Of a stretch of 64,000 nt of DNA, positions 42,630-49,785 are shown piece by piece. The notes below the pieces were generated by a model. It did no database searches. It was not told the DNA's origin and saw only the letters and a list, made by a program, of their open reading frames with translations. Where the stretch lies: NCBI RefSeq assembly GCF_900091525.1, contig NZ_FMCU01000007.1, positions 124,001-188,000 on the forward strand, given 5' to 3'. Positions within the stretch are counted from its first letter, which is position 1, and every line of letters starts with the position of its first letter. The position numbers and the translations under genes are program-made. The DNA comes from Micromonospora matsumotoense. GTDB taxonomy: Bacteria > Actinomycetota > Actinomycetes > Mycobacteriales > Micromonosporaceae.

Positions 42630-43523
42630 TCAGGGGCGGCGCGGTTGGGGCACCCCGCCCCGGTGTTCCCGGTAGAGCGCCTGGGCGCGCTCGGCGAGAT
42701 CCTTGGTGGCCGACGAGTTGGCCCAGGTGCCGAGGATGATCGCGGCCCCCGGAACAACCTTGGCGAAGATCCGCTTCGCCGCCCGCACCCCGGCCATCCG
42801 GGCCAGCCGGACGCCCAGTTGCAGCATCACCCGGCCGAGCGGGTTCTGGGCGGCGTGACCGAACAGCGCGCCGGCCCGCTCCCGACCGGCCGCGACGCCC
42901 AGTGCCAGCCGGGCCGCCTCGGCCGCTTTGTGCACCTTCTGCAGGACGAGCAGGTCGGTGGCCCGGTCCGGGTGGGCCGGGTTCGCGCCGTAGGCGGCGG
43001 CGACGTGCAGCACCAGCCGGGCCTGGGTCCAGGCCAGCACGCCGACGTCGATGACGGCACCGGGCAGCCCGGCCGCACCGGAGACCGCGCCGGAGAGCCG
43101 GGCCCGATTGACGAAGCGCCGGATCGCCTGCTCGGCCAACTGGTCGGCGGTCGCGTCGGGTCGTTCCGCCCGCGCCTTGGCGATCCACTGCGCCGCCTCC
43201 GGGCCGAGCCGGCGGACCGCCTCCAGGGCCAGGTGCTCCGGCGCGTACTGCGGATCGTCCCGCATCCGGTCCCAGAGCCGGGCCGGCGGCGCCTCGGGCA
43301 CGTCACCCGGATCACCGGCCGGTGCCCCCGGCACCGCCGAGACCACCGCTCCCGGCACCGCCGACACTGCTGTCCCCGGGACCGCCGGCTGCACAGCTGG
43401 CGGGGCGGTGGCTGCCGGTGCCGTGGTCGCCGGTGTCACGGGGACCGCCGGGCCCGGAGTGTCCGCCGGGACCGGCGGCGTGGGTACGGTCGGTTCGTCG
43501 TCGACGGGCACGGCGTCGGTCAC
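42630..43523 (-). CDS. EcsC-family protein with Pro/Ala-rich N-terminus
   Basis: A 297-residue protein. The first 80 residues are a low-complexity Pro/Ala/Val/Thr tail; the rest is the EcsC domain (RFVNRARLSGAVSGAAGLPG, DVGVLAWTQARLVLHVAAAY, RMAGVRAAKRIFAKVVPGAA), which has amphipathic or membrane-associated helices. EcsC proteins have no defined reaction. The start is GTG at 43523 after CGGGAGCC; the upstream open frame overlaps the small gene at 43559 and is not coding-like. The two may be co-transcribed. Confidence 0.8.
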   Translation of the reverse strand: MTDAVPVDDEPTVPTPPVPADTPGPAVPVTPATTAPAATAPPAVQPAVPGTAVSAVPGAVVSAVPGAPAGDPGDVPEAPPARLWDRMRDDPQYAPEHLALEAVRRLGPEAAQWIAKARAERPDATADQLAEQAIRRFVNRARLSGAVSGAAGLPGAVIDVGVLAWTQARLVLHVAAAYGANPAHPDRATDLLVLQKVHKAAEAARLALGVAAGRERAGALFGHAAQNPLGRVMLQLGVRLARMAGVRAAKRIFAKVVPGAAIILGTWANSSATKDLAERAQALYREHRGGVPQPRRP

Positions 43524-43558
43524 AGAGGCTCCCGGTGGTGGAATAGGTTCAGGGGCGG

Positions 43559-43708
43559 TCAGCGACGGCGGCCCGACAGCTTGCTGGCCGCCTGCTTGAG
43601 CCGCGCCTGGTTCGCCGGCTTGGCCAGCTCGCGCCGACCCCGGTCGACCAACTGCTGCCCCTTGGGCGAGCGCAGGAAGGCGCTGATCCGCTGCATCAGT
43701 GCTGACAT
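43559..43708 (-). CDS. 49-residue basic protein
   Basis: MSALMQRISAFLRSPKGQQL followed by a Lys/Arg-rich helical tail ending ASKLSGRRR. The start at 43708 has CGGAGGAC in ideal position, better than the in-frame upstream start at 43795. It precedes the EcsC gene by 35 bases on the same strand and is probably in its operon. Short, basic, helical; it could bind nucleic acid or membranes. No family recognised. Confidence 0.6.
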   Translation of the reverse strand: MSALMQRISAFLRSPKGQQLVDRGRRELAKPANQARLKQAASKLSGRRR

Positions 43709-43820
43709 GTCGTCCTCCGATCGGATGTCCTGCGTCATGTGTACCCGATCCGAGCAATCGCCAACCGTCCACTGTGTCCGGTGGAGGATAGCCACCGATG
43801 CCGGTCCGACACGAACGGAG

Positions 43821-43853
43821 CCGGCCCGCCCGAGGCAGGCTCGGGCGGGCCGG
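43821..43853 (-). terminator. hairpin terminator of the lytic-type gene
   Basis: CCGGCCCGCCCGAG (43821-43834) pairs perfectly with CTCGGGCGGGCCGG (43840-43853) around GCAGG. It lies downstream of the minus-strand gene that ends at 43930. Confidence 0.8.
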
Positions 43854-43870
43854 GTCCCCGGGTAGGACCA

Positions 43871-43943
43871 CTCAGGTCAGGACGGGGGGCTCAGGTCGGT
43901 GCGGGAGGGCTCAGATCGGGACGGGAGGGTCAGACCAGGACGG
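43871..43943. repeat. ~20-base tandem repeat on a gene 3' end
   Basis: Units of the type CTCAGRTCGGKRCGGGAGGG start at 43871, 43890, 43910 and (without its first base) 43930; the last overlaps the stop codon and final codons of the lytic-type gene. The repeat therefore looks like copies of the gene's own end. Confidence 0.75.
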
Positions 43944-44835
43944 CGGCGACCACCTCGGTCGCCCGCCACTCGTGCTGGGCGTAGAGATCGGGGTAGGCGG
44001 AGATCTGCACGGCCTGCGCGGCGACGGTCAGCGGCAGGTCCTCCCAGCCGGGGATCTCCAGCAGCGCGTTGAGGAACGCCCGGGTGGCGAACGCCGGGTC
44101 CATCAGCTGCCCGACCTCGCCCCAGCCGCTGCTGGGCCGCTGCTGGAACAGCCCGACCGAGTCGTGGTCCCAACCGATGGCCTGGTGCGGGTAGTTCTGC
44201 GACTCGGGCAGCACACCGCTGGCGTAGTTGTAGAGGTTGCTCTCCTGCATCGCGGTGGCCACCGCGATGACCAGGGCCCGGCGCGGGACGCCCATCGCCC
44301 GCCCGGCCTTGACGATCTCCTTGGCGTTGTCCATCTGGGCCTGGTCGAGGCCGGCCACCGGGACGATCCGCTTCGGCCTCGGCTTGGGCTTGGGTCGGGG
44401 CTTGGGCCTGGTGGTCCTGGTCGCGCTCGGCGTGGGGGCGGCGGTGGTGGGGCTGGCGGTGGTCGGGCTGGCAGGGGTGGCGTCGGGAACGATGGTGACC
44501 GGGGTACGGACCTCGGCGCGGGAGGCGGCCTGCTGGCTGCGCTCGGCGAGCGCCGCCTCGGTGCCGGCCCGGTCGTCGGCCCGCTCGGCCGGCAGGGCCT
44601 GTGCGCCGGCGACGGCGGTCGCCCCGAGGCAGCAGAGCACACCGGCGGCGAGGGCCACCCGGGTCCGGGCCGGACGGCGTCGGAGGTTAACGAGTCCGCC
44701 GAGGCGGGTACGGAGGGAACGGCGGGTACGGGCTTCACCGAGAACGCCGACCTGAACGGACGAGGGGGTGTCGTCCGAACGGCCAGTCATGCCCCGGCGG
44801 GCGCCCTGGTCGTCGATGGTGTCGTCGTCACGCAT
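43930..44835 (-). CDS. membrane-anchored or exported lytic-type protein
   Basis: A 301-residue protein with a 60-residue basic cytoplasmic N-terminus, one hydrophobic helix (VALAAGVLCCLGATAVAGAQ), a Thr/Pro/Ala linker, a Lys-Pro-Arg repeat, and a globular C-terminal domain (ALVIAVATAMQESNLYNYAS, DSVGLFQQRPSSGWGEVGQL) typical of actinomycete peptidoglycan-directed proteins that often carry NlpC/P60 peptidases. Here the peptidase is absent; the Glu in MQESN may be the residue of a lysozyme-like site. Likely a cell-wall hydrolase or its helper. Divergent from the PAC2 gene. Confidence 0.75.
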   Translation of the reverse strand: MRDDDTIDDQGARRGMTGRSDDTPSSVQVGVLGEARTRRSLRTRLGGLVNLRRRPARTRVALAAGVLCCLGATAVAGAQALPAERADDRAGTEAALAERSQQAASRAEVRTPVTIVPDATPASPTTASPTTAAPTPSATRTTRPKPRPKPKPRPKRIVPVAGLDQAQMDNAKEIVKAGRAMGVPRRALVIAVATAMQESNLYNYASGVLPESQNYPHQAIGWDHDSVGLFQQRPSSGWGEVGQLMDPAFATRAFLNALLEIPGWEDLPLTVAAQAVQISAYPDLYAQHEWRATEVVAAVLV

Positions 44836-45254
44836 CCGCCGAGGCTAGACATGCCCTCTTCCGGTGACCCACCGTCACAGAGTGGCCCTCATCACAATCG
44901 TCGACCCACCGGCGGGACGCCGGCCCTGGACGGACGGCCGGGGCGACAGACCGCCCGCAACCGGCATTACGGTCAGGAAAACCGGGGCATGTCGTCCCGC
45001 GTGGTCGAGCGCCCAGAGCACCCCGGCCGGCAGCATGATCCATCATGTCCCCCTTTTGGGTGACAGGCCCGAACCGTCCGACCGAGCCACCCCCGGCACC
45101 ATCGGTGAATTGGTGGCTTCCTCCGGGTTTGGTAGCCGGATCGGTCACGACACGCCCAGTGATGGAATGGATGACGCCGACGGGTACGTTCCCCGAACCG
45201 GGTGCCGCCCGCGCACGGCCGCCCGTACGCGCGTTTCCTCAGGAGGTCCGACCG
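44836..45254. other. divergent upstream region, 419 bases
   Basis: No coding frame is convincing. Two small palindromic sites stand out: GTGAC-CCACC-GTCAC near 44874-44888, next to the lytic-type gene start, and CATGATCCATCATG at 45034-45047. Either could be an operator. A riboswitch for the lytic-type gene was considered and not supported. Confidence 0.5.
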
Positions 45255-46175
45255 GTGCTCGACCCACACGAGCTGTACCAGCTCACCGACGATCTGCCCG
45301 ACCTCGGTCAGCCGGTGCTGATCCAGGCGCTCACCGGCTTCGTCGACGCCGGCAACGCCAGTCGGTTGGCCCGCGAGCAGTTGCTCACCTCGCTGGACGC
45401 CCGCACGATCGCCACCTTCGACGTCGACCAGCTCTTCGACTACCGGTCCCGCCGCCCGGTGATGACCTTCGTCGAGGACCACTGGGAGGACTACGACGCC
45501 CCCGAGCTGGCCCTGCACCTGCTGCACGACGACGACGAGACGCCGTTCCTCCTGCTCACCGGCCCGGAACCGGACCTGCAGTGGGAGCGGTTCGTGGCGG
45601 CGGTCAGCGCGGTGGCCGCCCGGCTCGACGTCCGGCTCACCGTCGGGCTCAACTCGATCCCGATGGCCGTCCCGCACACCCGGCCCACCGGGGTCACCGC
45701 GCACGCCACCCGCCGGGAGCTGATCTCCGGCTACGAGCCGTGGTTGCAGCGGGTGCAGGTCCCGGGCAGCGTCGGGCACCTGCTGGAATACCGGCTCGGC
45801 CAGGCCGGCCGGGACGCCCTCGGCTTCTCCGCCCACGTGCCGCACTACGTCGCGCAGACCGAGTACCCGGCCGCCGCCGAGGTGCTGCTCTCCTCGGTGT
45901 CCCGCAGCACCGGCCTGCTGCTGCCCAACGACAGCCTGCGCTCCGCCGCCGAGGTGGTCCGGGTGGAGATCGACCGGCAGGTCGCCCAGACCGACGAGGC
46001 CGCCGCACTGGTCACCGCCCTGGAGGAGCAGTACGACGCGTTCGCCCGGGGGCGGGGCGAGAAGAACCTGCTCGCCGCCGAGACCGGCCCGCTGCCCACC
46101 GCCGACGAGCTGGGCGCCGAGCTGGAGCGCTTTCTCGCCGAGCAGACCCGGCCCGGCGACACCCCGGGCGCCTGA
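45255..46175 (+). CDS. PAC2-family protein
   Basis: A 306-residue protein of the PAC2 (proteasome assembly chaperone) family. DLGQPVLIQALTGFVDAGNA, EPDLQWERFVAAVSAVAARL and GLNSIPMAVPHTRPTGVTAH, then GFSAHVPHYVAQTEYPAAA, are the typical blocks. Actinobacteria have proteasomes, and PAC2 proteins there are conserved but not fully explained. The start is GTG at 45255 with AGGAGGT seven bases before it; the upstream frame to 45045 is not used. Confidence 0.87.
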   Translation: MLDPHELYQLTDDLPDLGQPVLIQALTGFVDAGNASRLAREQLLTSLDARTIATFDVDQLFDYRSRRPVMTFVEDHWEDYDAPELALHLLHDDDETPFLLLTGPEPDLQWERFVAAVSAVAARLDVRLTVGLNSIPMAVPHTRPTGVTAHATRRELISGYEPWLQRVQVPGSVGHLLEYRLGQAGRDALGFSAHVPHYVAQTEYPAAAEVLLSSVSRSTGLLLPNDSLRSAAEVVRVEIDRQVAQTDEAAALVTALEEQYDAFARGRGEKNLLAAETGPLPTADELGAELERFLAEQTRPGDTPGA

Positions 46176-46280
46176 CCCACCCGTACGCCGACGGCGGCGA
46201 TCCCCACCCGGGACGCCGCCACGCGCGTGCCGCCGGGCGGGTCGGCGCCGGTCGGCGCACCGCCGCTCACCGGACGGCCG

Positions 46281-46356
46281 CGCGGAGTCCCGGCCCGGCG
46301 GAGTCGCCGGCACGCCGGGCAGCGACGCGGAGTCCCGGCCCGGCGGAGTCGCCGGC
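46281..46356. repeat. 31-base direct repeat, period 45
   Basis: The 31 bases at 46281-46311 recur exactly at 46326-46356; they begin CGCGGAGTCCCGGCC and end GAGTCGCCGGC. They fill part of the 230-base gap between the PAC2 and exonuclease genes. Confidence 0.85.
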
Positions 46357-46405
46357 TTGGCGGGCCGACCCGGCGGGGCGGGCCGGGATGCGGCAGGCTG
46401 GGCAC

Positions 46406-47203
46406 ATGCGCCTGGCGACCTGGAACGTGAACTCGGTGAAGGCCCGGCTGCCCCGGCTGCTGGACTGGCTCGCCGGCACCGCCCCCGACGTGGTGTGCCT
46501 GCAGGAGACCAAGTGCCCGGACGGGGCCTTCCCGGCCGCCGAGGTCGGTGAGCTGGGCTACGAGGTGGCCAGCCACAGCGACGGCCGGTGGAACGGGGTG
46601 GCGATCCTGTCCCGCGCCGGCCTGACCGACGTCACCGTCGGATTCCCCGGCGAACCGGGCTTTCCGCAGCCCGAGGCGCGCGCCATCTCCGCCACCTGCG
46701 CCGGCGTCCGGGTCTGGTCGGTGTACGTCCCGAACGGCCGGGCGGTCGACGACCCGCACTACGCCTACAAGCTGGCCTGGTACGCCGCGCTGCGGGACGC
46801 CCTGTCGCCGGAGGTGGCCGCCGGTGGGCCGGTCGCCGTCTGCGGGGACTTCAACGTCGCCCCGACCGACGCCGACGTCTGGGACCCGGCGCTCTTCGCC
46901 ACCTCCACCCACGTCACCCCCGCCGAGCGGGCCGCCCTGGCCGCCCTGCGCGACCTCGGGCTCAGCGACGTGGTGCCCACCCCGATGAAGGGGCCGCACC
47001 CGTACACCTACTGGGACTACCGGGCCGGCATGTTCCACCAGAACAAGGGCATGCGGATCGATCTGGTGTACGCCTCCGCGCCACTGGCCGCGACGGTCCG
47101 CTCCGCGTACGTCGACCGGGAGGCCCGCAAGGGCAAGGGCCCCTCCGACCACGCCCCGATCGTGGTCGACACCGACCTCCCGCCGGCCGTCGACACGCCC
47201 TGA
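46406..47203 (+). CDS. xthA: exodeoxyribonuclease III
   Basis: A 265-residue exonuclease III/AP endonuclease that nicks DNA at abasic sites in base-excision repair. Residues run in the standard order: WNVNSVKAR (Asn), CLQETKCPD (catalytic Glu), VPNGRAV, GDFNVAPTD (Asp and Asn), YTYWDYRAG, and SDHAPIVV (Asp-His). The length is normal. ATG at 46406 has only GGCAGGCTGGG upstream. It stands alone; the repeats downstream belong to the convergent DUF397 gene. Confidence 0.92.
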   Translation: MRLATWNVNSVKARLPRLLDWLAGTAPDVVCLQETKCPDGAFPAAEVGELGYEVASHSDGRWNGVAILSRAGLTDVTVGFPGEPGFPQPEARAISATCAGVRVWSVYVPNGRAVDDPHYAYKLAWYAALRDALSPEVAAGGPVAVCGDFNVAPTDADVWDPALFATSTHVTPAERAALAALRDLGLSDVVPTPMKGPHPYTYWDYRAGMFHQNKGMRIDLVYASAPLAATVRSAYVDREARKGKGPSDHAPIVVDTDLPPAVDTP

Positions 47204-47244
47204 CCCGCCGCCCCGGGGCAGCGCCGCCGTTGCCCGCCCAGGGG

Positions 47245-47375
47245 GGCGGGACGCCCCGGCTGGACGGCTGGCGGGTCGGGACGCCTTGGCGGGTCGGCTG
47301 GCGGGGCGGGACAGCTTGGCGGGCGGGACGCCTTGGCCAGGTCGGCTAGCGGGGGTGGGACGCCTTGGCCAGGTC
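47245..47375. repeat. degenerate tandem copies of a DUF397 gene tail
   Basis: Five related units containing GGGACGCCTTGGC (one GGGACGCCCCGGC, one GGGACAGCTTGGC) are spaced about 20-30 bases apart. The last one, at 47356-47375, encodes DLAKASHP at the C-terminus of the DUF397 protein on the minus strand; the others lie beyond its stop. Confidence 0.75.
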
Positions 47376-47543
47376 GACGAAGCCGCGCCACGCGCCCGGC
47401 GTGAAGGTCAACATCCCGCCGTCGCGGTCCTTCGTGTCGCGGACCAGGACGACGCCGGGCAGGTTGTCCGCCACCTCGACGCAGTTGCCGCCGTTGTTGC
47501 CGCTCCTGGTGCTCTTGCGCCACCGCGCACCGGTCACGTCCAT
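47346..47543 (-). CDS. DUF397 protein
   Basis: A 65-residue DUF397 protein: WRKSTRSGNNGGNCVEVADN, LVRDTKDRDGG and TFTPGAWRGFVDLAKASH. It starts inside the end of the XRE/DUF5753 regulator gene (10-base overlap), so the two are coupled; such pairs act as one regulatory unit. Its last codons seem to have been duplicated downstream several times. Confidence 0.88.
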   Translation of the reverse strand: MDVTGARWRKSTRSGNNGGNCVEVADNLPGVVLVRDTKDRDGGMLTFTPGAWRGFVDLAKASHPR

Positions 47544-48301
47544 GCTGCCGCCACCTTCCGAATGAGATCCAGGGACTGCGCCCGAGGCAGGGCCTCCCCC
47601 ACTATGCGCGCCCACCGCTGCTCCAAGGTAGCGATATCCTGACGCTGGTCGATGATCTGCGCCCGCACCTGACCGTCCACATGCGCCACCCGCGTCCCGT
47701 CGTCGAGGTCGGCCACGATGAACGGTCCGCCGAGGCCGGCGTACATCCCGGTGTCCGCCGGGACCACGTGCACCTGCACCGTCGGCAGCTCGGCGCACTC
47801 GGCCAGGTGGGCGCACTGCTCGCGCATCAGCTCGGGCCGCCCCCGCACCGGCCGGCGGAGCACCGCCTCGTCGATGACGGCGACCAGCAACGGCGGGCGG
47901 GCCCGGTGCAGGACCGACTGCCGGCCGATCCGCGCCTTGGTGAGCTGATCGACCTCCTCCTCGGTGAGCGCCTCACCCGCCAGGGTCGCCCGTGCGTAGG
48001 CTTCGGTCTGCAGCAGCCCGGGAATCCAGGCCAGCTCGAACCCGCGCAACGCGATCGCCTCACGCTCGATGTCGGCCCACCGGCGGAACCACACCGGCTC
48101 GCGCCGCCGCAGCGCCTCCGGCCACAACTCCAGGACGTCCCTGCCCAGCGCCATGGCAACCTGGGCGCGGTGGCGGGTCTGGGGAATCCGTCCATGGCTC
48201 GCCCACCGCGCGGCGGTCTTGGGGTCGACCCCCACCCGGGAGGCGAGACTCTCGGCGGTCTCGCCGCTCTGGGTCATCGCCTCGATCACTGCCCGATTCA
48301 T
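47534..48301 (-). CDS. XRE regulator with DUF5753 domain
   Basis: A 255-residue regulator. The helix-turn-helix MTQSGETAESLASRVGVDPK then TAARWASHGRIPQTRHRAQV is followed by DUF5753 (ELAWIPGLLQTEAYARATLA with the start of this block slightly variable, then LLVAVIDEAVLRRPVRG and VQVHVVPADTGMYAGLGGPF). ATG at 48301 has GGAGGGG seven bases before it; ATG at 48340 is in frame without a site. It is coupled to the DUF397 gene and divergent from the second small-gene module, which it probably controls. The relic at 35530-35735 is its closest relative in the window. Confidence 0.85.
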   Translation of the reverse strand: MNRAVIEAMTQSGETAESLASRVGVDPKTAARWASHGRIPQTRHRAQVAMALGRDVLELWPEALRRREPVWFRRWADIEREAIALRGFELAWIPGLLQTEAYARATLAGEALTEEEVDQLTKARIGRQSVLHRARPPLLVAVIDEAVLRRPVRGRPELMREQCAHLAECAELPTVQVHVVPADTGMYAGLGGPFIVADLDDGTRVAHVDGQVRAQIIDQRQDIATLEQRWARIVGEALPRAQSLDLIRKVAAAWT

Positions 48302-48387
48302 CCCGAGTCCCCTCCGGACGTTCTGAACGGTCGCCGCCATCCTGCTACGCGGTGTGTTCGGACCGCAACTCTCGGCAGGGTGGTTTT

Positions 48388-48474
48388 CAGAGCGACGCCG
48401 CCGGTCGGTGTGAGATCCCCACCGGTCGCGTCTGCCGAGGGGCCGCCCGGTAGGAGGGGACCGGACGGCCCCTC
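48388..48474 (+). promoter_or_regulatory. structured leader, two hairpins, copy 2
   Basis: CAGAGCGACGCCGCCGGT begins a block like 15832-15920. Hairpin 1: CCGGT (48401-48405) with ACCGG (48421-48425), plus two inner pairs after a mismatch. Hairpin 2: 48437-48451 with 48460-48474, 14 pairs and one mismatch, around the loop AGGAGGGG. Compared with copy 1 the stem sequences differ but the hairpin positions and the GGAGGGG loop stay. It ends 33 bases before the GTG at 48508. Confidence 0.45.
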
Positions 48475-48507
48475 CTCCAACACCCCACGGACAGAAGGGA
48501 CCCCGCC

Positions 48508-48708
48508 GTGCCCGAGGAGCAGCCGAAACCACCACCCGCCCCGAACCCACCGCCCCCGCCGCCGCCCCCACCACCCGCGCGCCCGAGCGTCCCCGGCCCG
48601 ATCGGTCCGTTCATCCCGCCCTACCGGGGGCCGGGCCGGATCACCGGCGTCGTGCCGGCGCACCGCTGGGCGGGGCGGTGCAACCGGGGGCCGCAGTGCC
48701 CGGGGTAG
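48508..48708 (+). CDS. small Pro-rich protein, paralogue of the 15952 gene
   Basis: A 66-residue protein: a run of Pro (about ten) after EEQPKPPPAPN, then PARPSVPGPIGPFIPPYRGP and GRITGVVPAHRWAGR. The core is nearly the same as in the gene at 15952; the tails differ. GTG at 48508, with GAAGGGACC before it. It faces the XRE/DUF5753 regulator and precedes the DWHTYDGW paralogue, whose start lies inside its end. Function unknown. Confidence 0.65.
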   Translation: MPEEQPKPPPAPNPPPPPPPPPPARPSVPGPIGPFIPPYRGPGRITGVVPAHRWAGRCNRGPQCPG

Positions 48709-49244
48709 CCGTCGCCGCCGGTGACCTGCTACACCTGACCAGGGAGGCGAGCGTGCAGTTCAGCCGGCCGATCACGGTCCGGGTCATCCGGGTGCTGACC
48801 GACTGGCACACGTACGACGGGTGGGTGTGGATCGACGCGTACGAGCTGAATGGTGCCGGTGACGCGGTGCGGCGGCGGACCCTGTTCCTGATGGTTGATT
48901 CTGCTGTCCCGGTTGTCGGTGGAGGCGACCGACCACCTGACGCAACTCGACAGCGGTCGCCAGGCCGACCTGACCGACCGCTTCCTGACCTGGGCCCGTC
49001 CACCCGCCGACTGACCGTCCCGCGCTGGCCGCGCTGCTCCCCACCACTCTGCCGGCGGCTGCCCGCCCCCGCCCGCCACCCGCCCGCCACCCGGCCGGCG
49101 ACCGGGCGACGCAGCCCGCACACCACGCACCGCCCCGGGTCCGCCCGCCGCATCCTGCACGGCAGCTCCGCGTCGCGCGGGCACCACCGACGGCGTACGG
49201 CCAGGCTGGCCGCCGGACGGCCCCGGCCGCAGGGGCGGGGCTAG
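48696..49244 (+). CDS. DWHTYDGW-motif protein with a rearranged C-terminus
   Basis: The first 66 residues (from GTG 48696) match the gene at 16148: DLLHLTREASVQFSRPITVR, VIRVLTDWHTYDGWVWIDAY, ELNGAGDAVRRRTLFLM. From about 48895 the homology stops and the frame runs on to 49244 through sequence that, in another frame, is the tail of the third gene of the module. The long Arg/Pro-rich C-terminus is thus an accidental extension after a deletion, and the protein may or may not still be made. GTG at 48678 is also in frame. Confidence 0.5.
   Translation: MPGVAVAAGDLLHLTREASVQFSRPITVRVIRVLTDWHTYDGWVWIDAYELNGAGDAVRRRTLFLMVDSAVPVVGGGDRPPDATRQRSPGRPDRPLPDLGPSTRRLTVPRWPRCSPPLCRRLPAPARHPPATRPATGRRSPHTTHRPGSARRILHGSSASRGHHRRRTARLAAGRPRPQGRG
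48901..49014 (+). pseudogene. tail of the third module gene, 5' part deleted
   Basis: Codons 48901-49014 encode LLSRLSVEATDHLTQLDSGR then QADLTDRFLTWARPPAD and a TGA, clearly the C-terminal 37 residues of the protein at 16426-16680. The start, the Trp/Cys region and the spacer are gone, so the deletion joined the end of the second gene to the middle of the third in a different frame. Confidence 0.8.
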
Positions 49245-49253
49245 GGTGGTGGG

Positions 49254-49574
49254 ATGGCAGTCGTGAAGATCAACGCGATCGACGTCCCGCCCGGTGCCGG
49301 CGAGGAGTTGGAGAAGCGGTTCGCCGCGCGGGCCGGCGCGGTGGAGAACTCCCCGGGCTTCCTCGGCTTCGAGCTGCTGCGCCCGGTCGCCGGGGAGAGC
49401 CGCTACTTCGTCTACACCCGGTGGGAGACGGAGGAGGCGTACCAGGCGTGGGCCGCCGGGCCATCCCGGGCCGCGCACGCCGGTGGTGAGGGTGGCGAGC
49501 AGCGGCGACCGGTCGCCTCCGGCGCGACGCTGCTGGAGTTCGAGGTGGTCCAGCAGGTGACCGGCAAGGGCTGA
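49254..49574 (+). CDS. mhuD: MhuD-like heme-degrading monooxygenase
   Basis: A 106-residue ferredoxin-like (dimeric alpha-beta barrel) protein strongly resembling Mycobacterium MhuD, as I recall it: VVKINAIDVPPGAGEELEKR, AVENSPGFLGFELLRPVAGE. The residues known to matter for non-canonical heme cleavage are all in place by number: Asn7, Trp66 and the heme-ligand His75 (in SRAAHAGG). It would release iron from heme in the cytoplasm. It stands alone here, with no heme transport gene beside it. Confidence 0.85.
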   Translation: MAVVKINAIDVPPGAGEELEKRFAARAGAVENSPGFLGFELLRPVAGESRYFVYTRWETEEAYQAWAAGPSRAAHAGGEGGEQRRPVASGATLLEFEVVQQVTGKG

Positions 49575-49617
49575 ACAGCGATGCCGTCGGGCCGCGCCGG
49601 GACTCCACCGGCACCGG

Positions 49618-49704
49618 CCCGACGGGGAGCCGGCACCGTCAACCCGACGGGAAACCGGCACTGTCAGCCCGACGGGGAGCCGGCGCCGTCAGCCCGACGG
49701 GGAC
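49618..49704. repeat. 25-base tandem repeat after mhuD
   Basis: Units starting CCCGACGGGGAGCCGGCACC begin at 49618, 49643, 49668 and, partially, 49693, with small differences. The array lies between the convergent mhuD and LanC genes and holds no coding frame. Confidence 0.8.
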
Positions 49705-49785
49705 CGTCCGACGACGTCGACCTGCCACGGCCGTACCGATCGACATGGCCGACGCTACCCGCAGGAGTAGACGGCCGGCGGACGG

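Noticed and set aside
44836..45254. c-di-AMP (ydaO-type) riboswitch before the lytic-type gene
   Set aside because: Actinobacterial cell-wall hydrolase genes often have one, but I could not find the conserved core elements on the minus strand here.
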